A stretch of DNA of 64,000 bases from Streptococcus xiaochunlingii (GCF_006385805.1 NZ_VFSG01000001.1:1116001-1180000); one strand, 5' to 3'. Positions 40,068 through 50,367 are shown, counted from the stretch's first letter. Numbers and translations: made by a program. Notes: generated by a model not told the origin, from the sequence alone.

Positions 40068-41033
40068 ATGCCACTTATTCACCGAACCATCAAGATGGTT
40101 CTCGCCACCTGTTTGGCCATCTTGCTTGCAGAGTTTTTGGGTCTGTCCTACGCCACCTCTGCGGGGATCATTGCCATTCTCAGCATTAGCGATACCCGTA
40201 GAAGTACCGCCAAACTAGCCTATAATCGCTTCATGTCCATGCTTCTTGCCCTCCTCCTTGGAAGCTTAGCCTTTCAGATTCTCAGCTTCAATCTCTGGGC
40301 CCTTGGTCTTTATCTGGCCACCTATGTCCCCCTTGCTTTCCTACAAGGCTGGGAAATTGGTATCACGCCCAGCTCTGTCCTGGTTACCCATCTCCTGCTA
40401 GAAAAATCCACTTCCCTTTCTTTATTGGGAAATGAAGTAGCTATTTTCCTAATCGGAACCAGCTTTGCCCTCCTAGCCAATCTCTATATGCCTTCTCGAC
40501 AGGAAGAAATTGATCGCTATCATGAAATTGTCGAGGAGCAACTCAAGAAGATTCTCTATCGCTTTGCAGAGTTTCTAGGAAAAGGAGATGGGAGCAACGA
40601 TGCTAGCTTGATTCGTGAGCTAGATACCATCTTAAAAGAAGCTCTCGATTTAGTCTATTTAGACCACTCCAATCACCTCTTCCATCAGACCAACTACCAT
40701 ATCCATTATTTTGAGATGCGCAAGCACCAAAATAATATCCTGCGGGACATGGCCAACAACGTAAACAACTGTCAATTAGCCGCGAGCGAGAGTCTTATTT
40801 TGGCCCAACTCTTTGCTAAAACAGCCAGCCAGCTCAGTCAGGAAAATCCAGCCCAATTCCTACTTGACGAAATCAACCGCTATCTAGCAGTCTTTCGTGA
40901 GCGACCTCTCCCTCGATCTCGTCAAGAATTTGAAACCCGAGCGACCCTTCTGCAACTCCTCCGTGATCTTGAAACCTTCATCTCCATCAAGGTGGAATTC
41001 TATCAAAATTACCAGGAGGAACTGCAAGCATGA
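40068..41033 (+). CDS. Aromatic acid exporter family protein (ArAE, DUF939)
   Basis: 321 residues. Six predicted membrane helices in the first 145 residues (starting RTIKMVLATCLAILLA, with SAGIIAILSI), then a long helical cytosolic domain containing DxxxxHxLFHQ-like sequence, as in YgaE/ArAE_1 proteins. Predicted efflux of aromatic carboxylates; the substrate is unknown. Divergent from rlmB with about 100 bp between the starts. Confidence 0.88.
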   Translation: MPLIHRTIKMVLATCLAILLAEFLGLSYATSAGIIAILSISDTRRSTAKLAYNRFMSMLLALLLGSLAFQILSFNLWALGLYLATYVPLAFLQGWEIGITPSSVLVTHLLLEKSTSLSLLGNEVAIFLIGTSFALLANLYMPSRQEEIDRYHEIVEEQLKKILYRFAEFLGKGDGSNDASLIRELDTILKEALDLVYLDHSNHLFHQTNYHIHYFEMRKHQNNILRDMANNVNNCQLAASESLILAQLFAKTASQLSQENPAQFLLDEINRYLAVFRERPLPRSRQEFETRATLLQLLRDLETFISIKVEFYQNYQEELQA

Positions 41034-41061
41034 GTTCTGCTCATATACAGAAAGAGGCCAA

Positions 41062-41154
41062 ATGTTTCGGCTTCTTTTTATCTTTTTCTTGATCCTACTC
41101 TACTCCTTTCCTCAGAAAATTATTCTAAAACCCCTATTGAAAGCGCTGTCATAA
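41062..41154 (+). CDS. Candidate 30-residue membrane peptide
   Basis: ATG 41062 with GAGG 6 bp upstream; the product begins MFRLLFIFFLILLYSF and ends LLKALS: one membrane helix plus basic tail. It lies in the gap between the exporter and the LPXTG protein. Supported only by the Shine-Dalgarno, the composition and clean stop; could be chance. Confidence 0.35.
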   Translation: MFRLLFIFFLILLYSFPQKIILKPLLKALS

Positions 41155-41203
41155 AATGATATGATAAGTGTATATGTATACAAAGAACAAAGGAGGTCTC
41201 TTT

Positions 41204-44200
41204 ATGCATTCTTCTTATAAGAAGCGTTTGTACACAAACGCACTCAGTCTCTCTACCGCTGTCCTTTTAGCCTTCCTCGCACAAGGCCAAGTTGCTGCGG
41301 ACACTGTTGAGACAGCTAGTCCTGCCGCACCTGTCGAAAACGTCCTCAAGCCAGAGGAAACAAACGCTAGCCCGGCAACAAGCACAGAGGCTAACAGTCC
41401 TGCTCCTGCAACAGAAGCGACTGCAAGTCCTGCAGAGACTGCTCCAACTAATCCTTCTAGCCCAGTTGACGCCTCTCCTACCGCTTCAGACACTACTAGC
41501 CCTAGTGCTAAGCCAGAAAACACAGGAACAGAGCGAGCAGCAAACGCAGAGCCAGCTATCAGCCTTAGTGATAGTCCTGTTTACATGTCTGAAAAAGGAA
41601 CGCTGACGGATACCGTTAAGGATCAAGCTCAGGCTGCTGGCAAGATTAGCTGGACTTTGGACGACAAACCACTGGAAGAGTGGAAAACTTGGGACATGGA
41701 GACAGGAACTCTGTCCAAAGATCCCTTCATCACAGTTGAAGAGAACAAAAACGGAAACGATTTGGATCTGACCTTTACGGTCAAGGAACTCTTTGGCGAA
41801 GATTTAAGCCTTCGGAGCCCTAATAATATCCGTCGGACCTATCGGAACTATATTGGCGAGCATACTTTAGTCGGAACTAGTTCAGATCTTGGGCTGACTA
41901 TTCGCAAGAATCTAACCTTCCGTCCATATAAAGATTTCCATACCCACGAGGAAATGCTAGCGTCCATTGAGCAGACAAGGGCAGAAGCCAAAACGGACCG
42001 TCTAGTTCAGCTTGAAACTCTTGGTAAGAGCGCACAAGGACGTGATATGAAGATGGGAATCGTGAGTAAGGACCAAGCCAGCATCGATCACTACCTCTCA
42101 TCTACCAATCCAAAAGCCCTCACCAAACCAAGTGAGATGTTGGCTGCTTTGAAAGACCACAAACTCGATTATAAACTACCTGTCCTTGTTCACAATACCC
42201 ACGCCGATGAACAACCTGGAATTGATATTATCACGGGACTCTTCCGTACCTTCGCAACTGAAAATCAAGTCACCTTTAAGACTACGGATGAAGCCGGTAA
42301 CGTCAAGAATGTGACTCTGGACATCCCAACCTTGCTCAATAAATTCATCTTCTTGTTTGACTTCACGGAAAACCCTGACGGGGACGCTCTCAACCTACGT
42401 GCTTTGGCCAATGGACTGGATCCAAACCGGGATGCCAGCTACCAAACCAACCCAGAAGTGCGTACCGTCATCCAAATGATCAACAAGTGGAATCCGATCG
42501 CTCTCTATGATATCCATGGATTTGTCAAAGAATTCTTGATCGAGCCTGCAACACCTCCACATGATCCGAACTTTGAATACGACCTCATGTCCAATCTCAT
42601 GCTGGAAAATGCCCGTCATATGGGTCGCGCAGGGGTTGCCAATTCCAAATACGACAGCTACATCATTCCAAAACTGGATTGGGGAGATGGCTGGGATGAT
42701 TCCTTCTCTGGTTATACAGGTGTCTATGCTGTCTATCACGGCATCTTGGGCCACACCATTGAAATACCAGAATCCAACCAGGAATCTTATTATGCTGGTC
42801 GTAATGCTGTCCTCGGCGGTATTGACTTCCTCAACCAAGATCCAGACAAACTCCTTGAGATGCGGCTCAACTTCTACCTACGTGGTCTCAACAAGATTGA
42901 AGATCCAAAAGCAGAAAATGAATTAGTAGGACCAACTGGTAAAGTTGTCGGTCGTGTAAAGAATGGTCGTCCGAAATTCTTCCCTGACTATTATGTTATC
43001 CCAATGGGACTCGACAAGGACAATGACGCCCAAGAAGCCTTCAATATGATCGACTACTTCAAACGAAACGGTGTCCTCGTTAAAGAACTCAAAGAAGATA
43101 CAGGCAACTACAAAAAAGGGGACTTAGTCATTGATATGGCCCAAGCTAAACGGGGCTACGCCAACCATATCCTCTACAAAGGTTCCAATGAATCAGCATG
43201 GGCTGCTATGTATGCGGAACTTCTCGTTAACTTCCCTGATATGAAAGGCTTCAAGGCAGAACCTGTGTTCAATGACGGCCTCTTTGCTGGAAAACTTGGA
43301 GAAGTCACCACCACTCGCGCGACTAGAACCTCTGAGATTGATCCGAAAGCGCCTTACTACGTCATTGCCAATACCTCGGCTAGCGCTGTTCAAGCCGTGA
43401 ACAAGGCGATTTCCCAAGGTAAATCTGTCTACCTAACAGATGATGGCTACATCGTTGATCGCGATACCTTTGCATCACTACTTCCAAACTACGCTATCTA
43501 TGGCGAAGCCCTCTACAAGGTACCAAACGGTCCAACCTTGAAACCATTGAAGATCTTTTCTCCAAACTATCACTACGATTGGACCGGCGTAGATGCGCCT
43601 GCTCATACTAGTTTGGTCCTTGAAAAATTAGGTTTCCAAATCGTCGATACTCCTGACGAAGCAGATGTCATTGTGCTTGAAAACAACCGCTTTGATGCTT
43701 CCATCTTCGGCAAGAAACCAACTCTCGTCATCGGAGGGGAAGCCATGCAGAAACTGGAAAAATTGGGAGTTCTTACAGGTTTTGATGCTGAAAAACTTAA
43801 AGGTGGCAGTGACTACGAGGGCTTGATGAAGGCCATCATTGATGACCAAGATCCACTGACCAGCGGTTACAAGAAGAACGCCCTCTTCTACTCCAACTCA
43901 GGAAACTGGATTGAAAAAGTTCCAAGCAACTTCAAGACCTTGATGAGCATCGCTTCAAGCGACTACTACATTGCTGGCTGGTGGCCAAAAAATGAAGTCC
44001 TAGCCAACAAAGTCATGGCCATCTCTGGAGAACTGATGGGACAACCTCTCTTTGTCTATGCAGGAAATCCAACCAACCGTCAACACCCTGTCCACTTCTT
44101 CCGCTGGGTAACCAATGCGATCTTTGGCAGCAAGTTGGCAAGCTTGATGGATTACGTACCAGCCAAAGAACCAGATCGGGTGGTAGTCCCAATCTACAAT

Positions 44201-44443
44201 CAAGCAGAGCAGAAAAAAGTAGAGCAGTCTCAGACTACTTTACCAGCTTCTCCTAAAGTTGAAAAAGAATCTGGTGTCGTTCATCCACTTAGCTACCAAG
44301 TAGGACAAAGCTTCCAAGAAAGTCCAGCCAAGGCACAATTGCCACAAACTGGAGAAGACTCAACTGCACACTTCGTTCTTTCAGGCTTCTTGTTAGCCGT
44401 TAGCGGCGGCTTCCTCCTCTTGAAAAAGAAAGAAGTTGAGTAA
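41204..44443 (+). CDS. LPXTG-anchored M14-family zinc carboxypeptidase
   Basis: 1079 residues from ATG 41204 (AAAGGAGGT upstream). Signal peptide (about 1-32, cut near QVAADT), a Pro/Ala/Ser/Thr-rich spacer (about 35-115), then an M14 domain: HADE (zinc ligands H333, E336), NPDG and NR substrate-binding residues, DIHG (third ligand H438), and EIPES with the catalytic glutamate near 520. A long C-terminal part follows, then the sortase signal LPQTG at 1046-1050, a hydrophobic span and the basic tail KKKEVE. It should act on peptides at the cell surface; substrate unknown. No YSIRK signal. Confidence 0.92.
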   Translation: MHSSYKKRLYTNALSLSTAVLLAFLAQGQVAADTVETASPAAPVENVLKPEETNASPATSTEANSPAPATEATASPAETAPTNPSSPVDASPTASDTTSPSAKPENTGTERAANAEPAISLSDSPVYMSEKGTLTDTVKDQAQAAGKISWTLDDKPLEEWKTWDMETGTLSKDPFITVEENKNGNDLDLTFTVKELFGEDLSLRSPNNIRRTYRNYIGEHTLVGTSSDLGLTIRKNLTFRPYKDFHTHEEMLASIEQTRAEAKTDRLVQLETLGKSAQGRDMKMGIVSKDQASIDHYLSSTNPKALTKPSEMLAALKDHKLDYKLPVLVHNTHADEQPGIDIITGLFRTFATENQVTFKTTDEAGNVKNVTLDIPTLLNKFIFLFDFTENPDGDALNLRALANGLDPNRDASYQTNPEVRTVIQMINKWNPIALYDIHGFVKEFLIEPATPPHDPNFEYDLMSNLMLENARHMGRAGVANSKYDSYIIPKLDWGDGWDDSFSGYTGVYAVYHGILGHTIEIPESNQESYYAGRNAVLGGIDFLNQDPDKLLEMRLNFYLRGLNKIEDPKAENELVGPTGKVVGRVKNGRPKFFPDYYVIPMGLDKDNDAQEAFNMIDYFKRNGVLVKELKEDTGNYKKGDLVIDMAQAKRGYANHILYKGSNESAWAAMYAELLVNFPDMKGFKAEPVFNDGLFAGKLGEVTTTRATRTSEIDPKAPYYVIANTSASAVQAVNKAISQGKSVYLTDDGYIVDRDTFASLLPNYAIYGEALYKVPNGPTLKPLKIFSPNYHYDWTGVDAPAHTSLVLEKLGFQIVDTPDEADVIVLENNRFDASIFGKKPTLVIGGEAMQKLEKLGVLTGFDAEKLKGGSDYEGLMKAIIDDQDPLTSGYKKNALFYSNSGNWIEKVPSNFKTLMSIASSDYYIAGWWPKNEVLANKVMAISGELMGQPLFVYAGNPTNRQHPVHFFRWVTNAIFGSKLASLMDYVPAKEPDRVVVPIYNQAEQKKVEQSQTTLPASPKVEKESGVVHPLSYQVGQSFQESPAKAQLPQTGEDSTAHFVLSGFLLAVSGGFLLLKKKEVE

Positions 44444-44469
44444 GTTCCAGGTTTAGACTTGGATGACAC

Positions 44470-44503
44470 GAAAAGAACCTTCGCAGACGCGAAGGTTCTT
44501 TTT
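44470..44503 (+). terminator. Terminator of the LPXTG carboxypeptidase gene
   Basis: AAAAGAACCTTCGC/GCGAAGGTTCTTTTT hairpin. Confidence 0.92.
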
Positions 44504-44521
44504 GGAGATAAAATATCTTTC

Positions 44522-44659
44522 AAAACTTTCCTTAGGTGAGTACGGACGTCAGCGAACTTCTTCGAAGTTCCATGACTTAGTTTTGGACCTAATGTTCCAA
44601 AACTCCCGAGTGCTTGAAACATTAATGTTTCAAGTACTTTTCTCACGGCGGAAAGTTTC
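44522..44659 (-). repeat. BOX-like multi-hairpin repeat, copy 2
   Basis: Reverse copy of 5373-5534. On the minus strand it reads GAAACTTTCC to GGAAAGTTTT and contains the hairpins CTTGAAACATT/AATGTTTCAAG, TTTTGGAAC/GTCCAAAA and GAACTTC/GAAGTTC. Confidence 0.85.
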
Positions 44660-44770
44660 AGTTTATCCTTGACTGATTCTAAAGTATAGAAAACTTTTAT
44701 AAATTTCCCCAGAATATTTAATGAAAATACTATTCTACATTAATTTCTAACACTGATGCAAAGTTTCTCC

Positions 44771-46438
44771 TTATTCCACCAATTCCAACACAACCGTTTG
44801 GTAAGGGGTCAATTCTAATACTTGATCTCCTTCTTGGAATAGTCCAGCGACATTGTTTAAAATAACCGTTTTAATCGGAGCTGGCAACTCCAAGGTGGCC
44901 TGGCGATTTTGGAAATTGCTGATCACCCAGAGACGCTTGTCCCCACGGCGTTCAAAGGCGATGATGTTCTCACGGTCACGATAAGCTGGAATCATATCTC
45001 CAAACCGGATGGTATTTCTATAGAGGGGATGGCGATACAAGGCCGTCAGCTGGCGATAATAATTCAAGATGGAGTTTGGATCCTTTTCCTGGTCTTCCAC
45101 ATTAATAGAATAGTCTGGTTTGGGACTAATCAACCAGGCTGTTCCATCGCTGAAGCCTAATCCTGGCTCTGCTGACCATTGCATAGGCGTCCGCGCATTG
45201 TCCCGGCTGTATTTGGCAATCGCTACTAAGGCTTCTTCCTCGCTCAAACCAGCTTCTTTAGCCACATGGTAGCCATTGATGGTCGCGATATCATCAAAGT
45301 CCTCCACCGATTCAAAGACTTGGTTTTCCATCCCAATTTCTTGGCCTTGGTAGATAAAAGGAATTCCCTTACGCAAAACCTGAATGGTTCCTAGGGCTTT
45401 TTTACTGGTATCGTTTACTGGACCTTCTGCAATATAATGGGACACGCCACGAGGTTCGTCGTGATTCTCGATAATGGTCGAGAGGACCCCAATACTATCC
45501 GCGCGCTCATGGGCTTGGAAAATACTTTCCTTGAGTTCATCTGCTGTTGGAAGACTATGGTCAAACCAGCCCTTTCCTTCCTGACCTAGCATGGTTTGTT
45601 TGAAGTCAAAGATGGAAGAGAAGACACCATCTTTTCCGATGAAGAAATGTAGTTCATCATCGGTTTCATTGAAAACTTCCCCTACAGTGAAGGCATTGTA
45701 CTTGGCAAAAGTCCGTTCCTTTAACTCTTGCAAGAAAGGTTCAATCGGTTGGGCATTGACCAGCGATTCCGGCACCGGGACTAGCCCATTGTAACGATCG
45801 GACGGAAGCGAACGCCATTCTAAATCCTTTTTAATATTGATGATGGCGTCAATCCGGAAGCCTGCAATTCCCTTGTCCAACCACCAATTGATCATCTTGT
45901 AAATCTCTTCACGCAAGATAGGATTTTGCCAATTGAGGTCTGGCTGATCCTTGTGGAAAGAATGGAGATAGTATTTGTTGGTGCCAGGAACCGGTTCCCA
46001 GACACTGCCTCCAAAATAACTTTCCCAGTTGTTGGGTTCCTTGTCGCTTTCGATGAAGTAAAAGTAGTCTGCATAAGGGCCATCTGGATCCGCTAGAGCC
46101 TTTTGGAACCATTCGTGATGACTGGAGCAATGGTTGACCACCAGGTCCATAATGATGGAAATGCCTCGCTTCTTTCCTTCCGCAATCAGCTCTTCCATAT
46201 CTTCCATGGTCCCAAAAAGGGGATCAATGGCATAATAGTCAGAAATATCATAACCCTGGTCAATAAAAGGACTCTTGTAAACAGGAGATAGCCAGAGAAT
46301 ATCAATCCCTAAGTCTTGAAGGTAATCGAGTTTCTCCGTGATGCCTTTCAAATCCCCAACACCATCTCCATTGCTGTCTTTGAAGCTTTTTGGGTAGATC
46401 TGATAAGCGACCTTCCCCTTCCACCAGTCTTTTTCCAT
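44771..46438 (-). CDS. dexB: Glucan 1,6-alpha-glucosidase / oligo-1,6-glucosidase (GH13)
   Basis: 555 residues. Barrel motifs of GH13: DLVVNH near 100, GFRIDAI (nucleophile Asp near 195), VGEVFN (acid/base Glu near 255) and ENHDEPRG near 330, with the QPDLN and C-terminal beta domain of the DexB/MalL subgroup. It removes alpha-1,6-linked glucose from isomalto-oligosaccharides in the cytosol. It follows msmK, the ATPase of the oligosaccharide ABC importer, on the same strand, as in the msm locus. GGAG precedes ATG 46438. Confidence 0.92.
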   Translation of the reverse strand: MEKDWWKGKVAYQIYPKSFKDSNGDGVGDLKGITEKLDYLQDLGIDILWLSPVYKSPFIDQGYDISDYYAIDPLFGTMEDMEELIAEGKKRGISIIMDLVVNHCSSHHEWFQKALADPDGPYADYFYFIESDKEPNNWESYFGGSVWEPVPGTNKYYLHSFHKDQPDLNWQNPILREEIYKMINWWLDKGIAGFRIDAIINIKKDLEWRSLPSDRYNGLVPVPESLVNAQPIEPFLQELKERTFAKYNAFTVGEVFNETDDELHFFIGKDGVFSSIFDFKQTMLGQEGKGWFDHSLPTADELKESIFQAHERADSIGVLSTIIENHDEPRGVSHYIAEGPVNDTSKKALGTIQVLRKGIPFIYQGQEIGMENQVFESVEDFDDIATINGYHVAKEAGLSEEEALVAIAKYSRDNARTPMQWSAEPGLGFSDGTAWLISPKPDYSINVEDQEKDPNSILNYYRQLTALYRHPLYRNTIRFGDMIPAYRDRENIIAFERRGDKRLWVISNFQNRQATLELPAPIKTVILNNVAGLFQEGDQVLELTPYQTVVLELVE

Positions 46439-46459
46439 GTTTTGTCTCCTTAAAATGGA

Positions 46460-46488
46460 AGAGACCGAGACACATTGTCTCAGTCTCT
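46460..46488. other. Strong intercistronic hairpin between msmK and dexB
   Basis: Stem AGAGACTGAGACA/TGTCTCGGTCTCT with a 3-base loop and one mismatch, without a T-run. Likely an RNA stability or processing element that tunes the msmK:dexB ratio, though partial termination is possible. Confidence 0.6.
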
Positions 46489-46504
46489 ATAGCGCCAGTA
46501 GGTA

Positions 46505-47635
46505 TTAGTATACTGTCTTTTCAGTTTCTTTGTCGAAGAAGTGAGCTTTGTTCAAGTCAAATCCAAGTTCGATGGTTGCACCTGTTTCAAGGTAGTCACG
46601 CGCATCCACTTTCGCGATAAATTCGTTGTCACCAACTTGGCAGTACAAGTGTGATTCAGAACCAAGCAACTCAGATACAGAGATGGTTGCTTTCACGACT
46701 GATTCTGGGAAAGTTTCAAGGAAAGCAGCTTCTGTATTCACGTCTTCTGGACGGATACCAAAGATCAATTCTTTACCATCATAGCCTTTTTCTTTCAAGA
46801 CTTTCAAAGCACCTTCTGGAACTTTCAAATTCAATCCGTTAGTAACGATGTGTCCACCTTCCAACTTGACGTTAATGAAGTTCATGGCAGGGCTTCCGAT
46901 GAATCCAGCTACGAATTTGTTAACAGGGTTCTTGTACACTTCTTGCGGAGAACCAATTTGTTCCACACGTCCAATTGTACCAGTACCAGCTGGGTTTTTA
47001 GTCGCAGACATGATAACGATACGGTCAGCAAGAGTCATCGCTTCTGTTTGGTCGTGAGTTACGTAGATAGTTGTAGCTCCGATACGGCGGTGGATTTTCG
47101 CGATTTCAGCACGCATGGATACACGAAGTTTCGCATCCAAGTTTGACAAAGGTTCGTCCATCAAGAACACTTTTGCATCACGGACAATGGCACGACCCAT
47201 AGCCACACGTTGACGTTGACCACCAGAAAGGTCAGCTGGTTTACGATCCAAGAATTCTTTCAAGCCAAGGATTTCAGCTGCTTCTTGTACACGTTTGTCG
47301 ATATCTTCCTTGCTGTATTTACGCAATTTCAAACCAAAGGCCATGTTATCGTACACAGTCATGTGTGGGTAAAGAGCGTAGTTTTGGAATACCATGGCGA
47401 TGTCACGGTCTTTAGGTGCCACGTTATTTACAACAGTACCATCGATGGAACATTCACCTTCTGTGATATCTTCAAGACCAGCGATCATACGAAGAGTTGT
47501 TGATTTACCACATCCTGAAGGACCTACGAAAACGATAAACTCTTTGTCTTTGATGTCCAAGTTGAAATCTTCAACTGAATAGTGTTCACTGTTTGGATAT
47601 TTTTTGTAAATATTTTTAAGATTTAATTCTACCAT
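46505..47635 (-). CDS. msmK: Sugar ABC transporter ATP-binding protein MsmK
   Basis: 376 residues. Walker A GPSGCGKST (about 36-44), signature LSGGQRQR near 135, Walker B VFLMDEP near 157, then the C-terminal MalK-like OB regulatory domain (about 235-376). In streptococci MsmK energises several sugar importers (raffinose, maltodextrin, sialic acid). The strong codon bias fits a shared, abundant ATPase. It is separate here from any permease genes, consistent with that role. GGAG precedes ATG 47635. Confidence 0.95.
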   Translation of the reverse strand: MVELNLKNIYKKYPNSEHYSVEDFNLDIKDKEFIVFVGPSGCGKSTTLRMIAGLEDITEGECSIDGTVVNNVAPKDRDIAMVFQNYALYPHMTVYDNMAFGLKLRKYSKEDIDKRVQEAAEILGLKEFLDRKPADLSGGQRQRVAMGRAIVRDAKVFLMDEPLSNLDAKLRVSMRAEIAKIHRRIGATTIYVTHDQTEAMTLADRIVIMSATKNPAGTGTIGRVEQIGSPQEVYKNPVNKFVAGFIGSPAMNFINVKLEGGHIVTNGLNLKVPEGALKVLKEKGYDGKELIFGIRPEDVNTEAAFLETFPESVVKATISVSELLGSESHLYCQVGDNEFIAKVDARDYLETGATIELGFDLNKAHFFDKETEKTVY

Positions 47636-47671
47636 GATGGTACTCCTTTGATTTTTATAATTCTATTATAA

Positions 47672-47687
47672 ATGAAAACGCTTTACA
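47672..47687. promoter_or_regulatory. cre-like site in the msmK promoter
   Basis: ATGAAAACGCTTTACAA; the left half fits the CcpA consensus, the right half is off by one inserted base. It overlaps the region just upstream of the TATAAT (47665-47670 on the minus strand), where binding would repress. Confidence 0.55.
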
Positions 47688-47718
47688 AAACTATGGCAAG
47701 TCTCACAAAAAAGAAAAA

Positions 47719-47745
47719 GAGTTTTGTGCAAGTTGCACAAAACTC
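47719..47745 (-). terminator. Terminator of the cysS-mrnC-regulator operon
   Basis: Perfect 13-bp stem GAGTTTTGTGCAA/TTGCACAAAACTC followed by TTTTTC on the minus strand. Confidence 0.9.
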
Positions 47746-47758
47746 TCAATTCATTCCG

Positions 47759-48619
47759 TTAAATCACATCCTGTAGAACCAAATGGTAACAAAGGGCTAG
47801 ATCAGTCAGATTTTTTAACTGGAGACCCGTTAGCTCTTCCCACTTATCAATCTTGTATTGGAGTGAATTGCGATGGAGATAGAGTTGCTGGGCCGCCTTG
47901 GTCACAACTGCCCCATTGTCCCAGAGGGCAACAATGATATCCTGCAACTGGTCTTGACTCCCAATCAACTGATGCAAGCGTTCTTTGATAGGATGGAGAT
48001 CCAAATCTGCCTGCTCGATTCCCCATAGGTAGAGTTGAGAAAAGCGGTAAACACCTTGATGGCCTTCTCGGATCCAGGCTCGAAAGGCTGCCCGTTCTGC
48101 TCGGATGACAGGAGATACTTTCCCAGCTTTTGACTCGGTCCATACCTGCCCGACCATGATGGATAAACGAATGTTAAAATCATACTCCATGGCAGAGACG
48201 GTATCTTTTAAGATATCAGCCACAGCCAGCGACTGCTCTTGATCTAGAATGAGTACATAGTCCTGTCCACTCAGTTGCAAGACTGCCCGAAAGTTGGGCA
48301 AAAGCGTCTGCATCATCTCTAACCAGGAAGCCGTTCCTTCCGCTGTCGAGTGCGAGAGGTGGCAATAGACAAGTTGCATTTTTTGGATAACTTGAGGGGC
48401 TTCTCCCTTTCCATCGATCAGGTATTGGTACCAAGGATTGGGAACAAGATCTTCCTCACTAGCCAACCAGGCAATCAATTGTTTTTCTCGCTCGGTTAGC
48501 TCTTCTTCCCTCAGTAGCAACCATTGCTGGGCCTGCAGGGGAATGGCTACATAACCAACTGGTGGATTGGGGTGATCCGTCACCTCTGCCTGAGGGAACC
48601 ACTCTCTGATATTTTTCAC
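47759..48619 (-). CDS. PucR/CdaR-type helix-turn-helix regulator
   Basis: 286 residues from GTG 48617-48619, which overlaps the mrnC stop (TAGTG) and has AAGGAA 8 bp upstream; longer frames intrude on mrnC. C-terminal HTH_30 domain (about 215-275: LWDNGAVVTKAAQQLYLHRNSLQYKI) with the NSLQYKIDK hallmark of the family; N-terminal region unassigned. It lies directly upstream of msmK-dexB on the same strand, so sugar-gene control is plausible but unproven. Confidence 0.85.
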   Translation of the reverse strand: MKNIREWFPQAEVTDHPNPPVGYVAIPLQAQQWLLLREEELTEREKQLIAWLASEEDLVPNPWYQYLIDGKGEAPQVIQKMQLVYCHLSHSTAEGTASWLEMMQTLLPNFRAVLQLSGQDYVLILDQEQSLAVADILKDTVSAMEYDFNIRLSIMVGQVWTESKAGKVSPVIRAERAAFRAWIREGHQGVYRFSQLYLWGIEQADLDLHPIKERLHQLIGSQDQLQDIIVALWDNGAVVTKAAQQLYLHRNSLQYKIDKWEELTGLQLKNLTDLALCYHLVLQDVI

Positions 48620-49014
48620 TATTTTGTTCCTTCTTCCACTTTTTGGATACACCAAGCTACCAATTCCTCTAAGCGATTGATTTCATCTGTCAGATGCAGG
48701 TAACCCATGACCGCTTCAAAACCCGTCGACATGCGATAGGTCACGACATCCGCATTTTTGGCCTTGGTATGGCTATTGGTATTGCGACCGCGCTTATAGA
48801 TCTCGACTTCTTTCTCTGTCAAAAGCTCTTCTTCCAACATCATCGCAATCAGACTAGCCTGAGCCTTGGCAGAGACGTAGCGGGTAGCTGCCTGATGAAG
48901 TTTATTGGGCTTGGTCATCCCTTGCAAAATCAGGTGCTTGCGAATATACATAGAATAGACCGCATCTCCCTCAAAGGCCAGGGCAATCCCATTGATTAGA
49001 TTGACATCAATCAC
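48619..49014 (-). CDS. mrnC: Mini-ribonuclease III
   Basis: 131 residues, an RNase III catalytic domain with no dsRNA-binding domain: [18 protein letters not shown] near the start (catalytic E15/D17 region), and [20 protein letters not shown] (Glu near 100). It matures 23S rRNA ends in Bacillus. Overlaps cysS by 8 bp and the next gene by 1 bp, a conserved cysS-mrnC arrangement. Confidence 0.95.
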   Translation of the reverse strand: MIDVNLINGIALAFEGDAVYSMYIRKHLILQGMTKPNKLHQAATRYVSAKAQASLIAMMLEEELLTEKEVEIYKRGRNTNSHTKAKNADVVTYRMSTGFEAVMGYLHLTDEINRLEELVAWCIQKVEEGTK

Positions 49015-50350
49015 GAGTCCACCTTACACCTTCTTTTGTATCCAAGAGCTTGATTCCTTGCGCAGCCAATTCATCGCGAATGGCATCTGCTCTCGCAAAA
49101 TCTTTCTTAGCCCGCGCTTCCTGGCGTTCAGCGATCAAGGCTTCAATATCTGCATCCAAGACTTCTTCGACAAAGACCACTCCAAAGACTTCTAACATCT
49201 TGGTCAAGGCATCCTTGACGTCTTGATTGTAGTGACCTGAATTGATCCATTTAGCCAATTCAAAGACGACAGTAATTCCGTTCGCTGCATTGATATCTTC
49301 ATCCATCGCCGCGATAAACTTGTCCACAAAGCCTTGCAAGTCTGCTGGATCCACTTCTCCTGTGAACGGTTGCTCATAGGTATTTTTCAAATACTTGAGG
49401 TTGGTCTCCGCATCGCGTACCGCTTTTTCTGTGAAGTTAATGGGCTTGCGGTAGTGCTGGGTCGCAAAGAAGAAGCGAAGGACTTGGCCGTCGATGGTCT
49501 TCAATGCATCATGCACAGTAATGAAGTTACCTAAGGACTTGGACATCTTGACATTGTCGATATTGACAAAGCCATTGTGCATCCAGTAGTTGGCAAAAGT
49601 TTTGCCTGTTTTGGCTTCAGACTGGGCAATTTCATTGGTATGGTGTGGAAACTCAAGATCGGCTCCACCACCGTGGATATCAATGGTATCGCCTAAAATC
49701 CCCGTTGACATGACCGAACACTCGATGTGCCAACCAGGACGACCAGGACCCCAAGGACTGTCCCAAGAAACTTCACCCGGCTTCGCAGCTTTCCAAAGGG
49801 CAAAGTCGACTGGATTTTCCTTGCGGGCAGTCTCTTCATCTGTCCGACCAGAAGCACCTAACTCCAAGTCTTCTAGAGTTTTGTTGGCTAACTTAGCATA
49901 GTTGTGGGATTTTTCCACACGGAAATAAACATCCCCTTGGCTCTCGTAGGCATAGCCTTTTTCGATCAAATCAGCGACAAAACGAATGATGTCGTCCATA
50001 AACTCGACCACACGAGGGTGGCGGGTTGCAGGTTTGACCCCGAGAGCCGTCACATCCTCACGAAAAGCCGCAATGTACTTGTCTGCCACTTCCTGAGGAG
50101 TAATGCTTTCTTCCTTGGCACGGTTGATAATCTTATCATCCACATCTGTAAAGTTGGAAATGTAGTTAACCTCGTAGCCACGATACTCAAAGTAGCGACG
50201 AATCGTGTCAAAGGCTACTGTCGAACGGGCATTCCCCACGTGGATATAGTTGTAAACTGTTGGCCCACAAACATACATGCGGACCTTTCCTTCTTCGATT
50301 GGGACAAATTCTCGCAAATCACGAGACATGGTGTCATAAATTTTAATCAT
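49007..50350 (-). CDS. cysS: Cysteinyl-tRNA synthetase
   Basis: 447 residues from ATG 50350 (AGGGAG about 8 bp upstream; an in-frame GTG 9 bp earlier overlaps that site). HIGH-like HVGN and the zinc-binding Cys/His set ([25 protein letters not shown]), KMSKS near 270. Charges tRNA-Cys. Sits with cysE two genes upstream, so cysteine supply and use are clustered. No T-box leader seen. Confidence 0.97.
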   Translation of the reverse strand: MIKIYDTMSRDLREFVPIEEGKVRMYVCGPTVYNYIHVGNARSTVAFDTIRRYFEYRGYEVNYISNFTDVDDKIINRAKEESITPQEVADKYIAAFREDVTALGVKPATRHPRVVEFMDDIIRFVADLIEKGYAYESQGDVYFRVEKSHNYAKLANKTLEDLELGASGRTDEETARKENPVDFALWKAAKPGEVSWDSPWGPGRPGWHIECSVMSTGILGDTIDIHGGGADLEFPHHTNEIAQSEAKTGKTFANYWMHNGFVNIDNVKMSKSLGNFITVHDALKTIDGQVLRFFFATQHYRKPINFTEKAVRDAETNLKYLKNTYEQPFTGEVDPADLQGFVDKFIAAMDEDINAANGITVVFELAKWINSGHYNQDVKDALTKMLEVFGVVFVEEVLDADIEALIAERQEARAKKDFARADAIRDELAAQGIKLLDTKEGVRWTRD

Positions 50351-50367
50351 GCGGTCCACTCCCTTCT

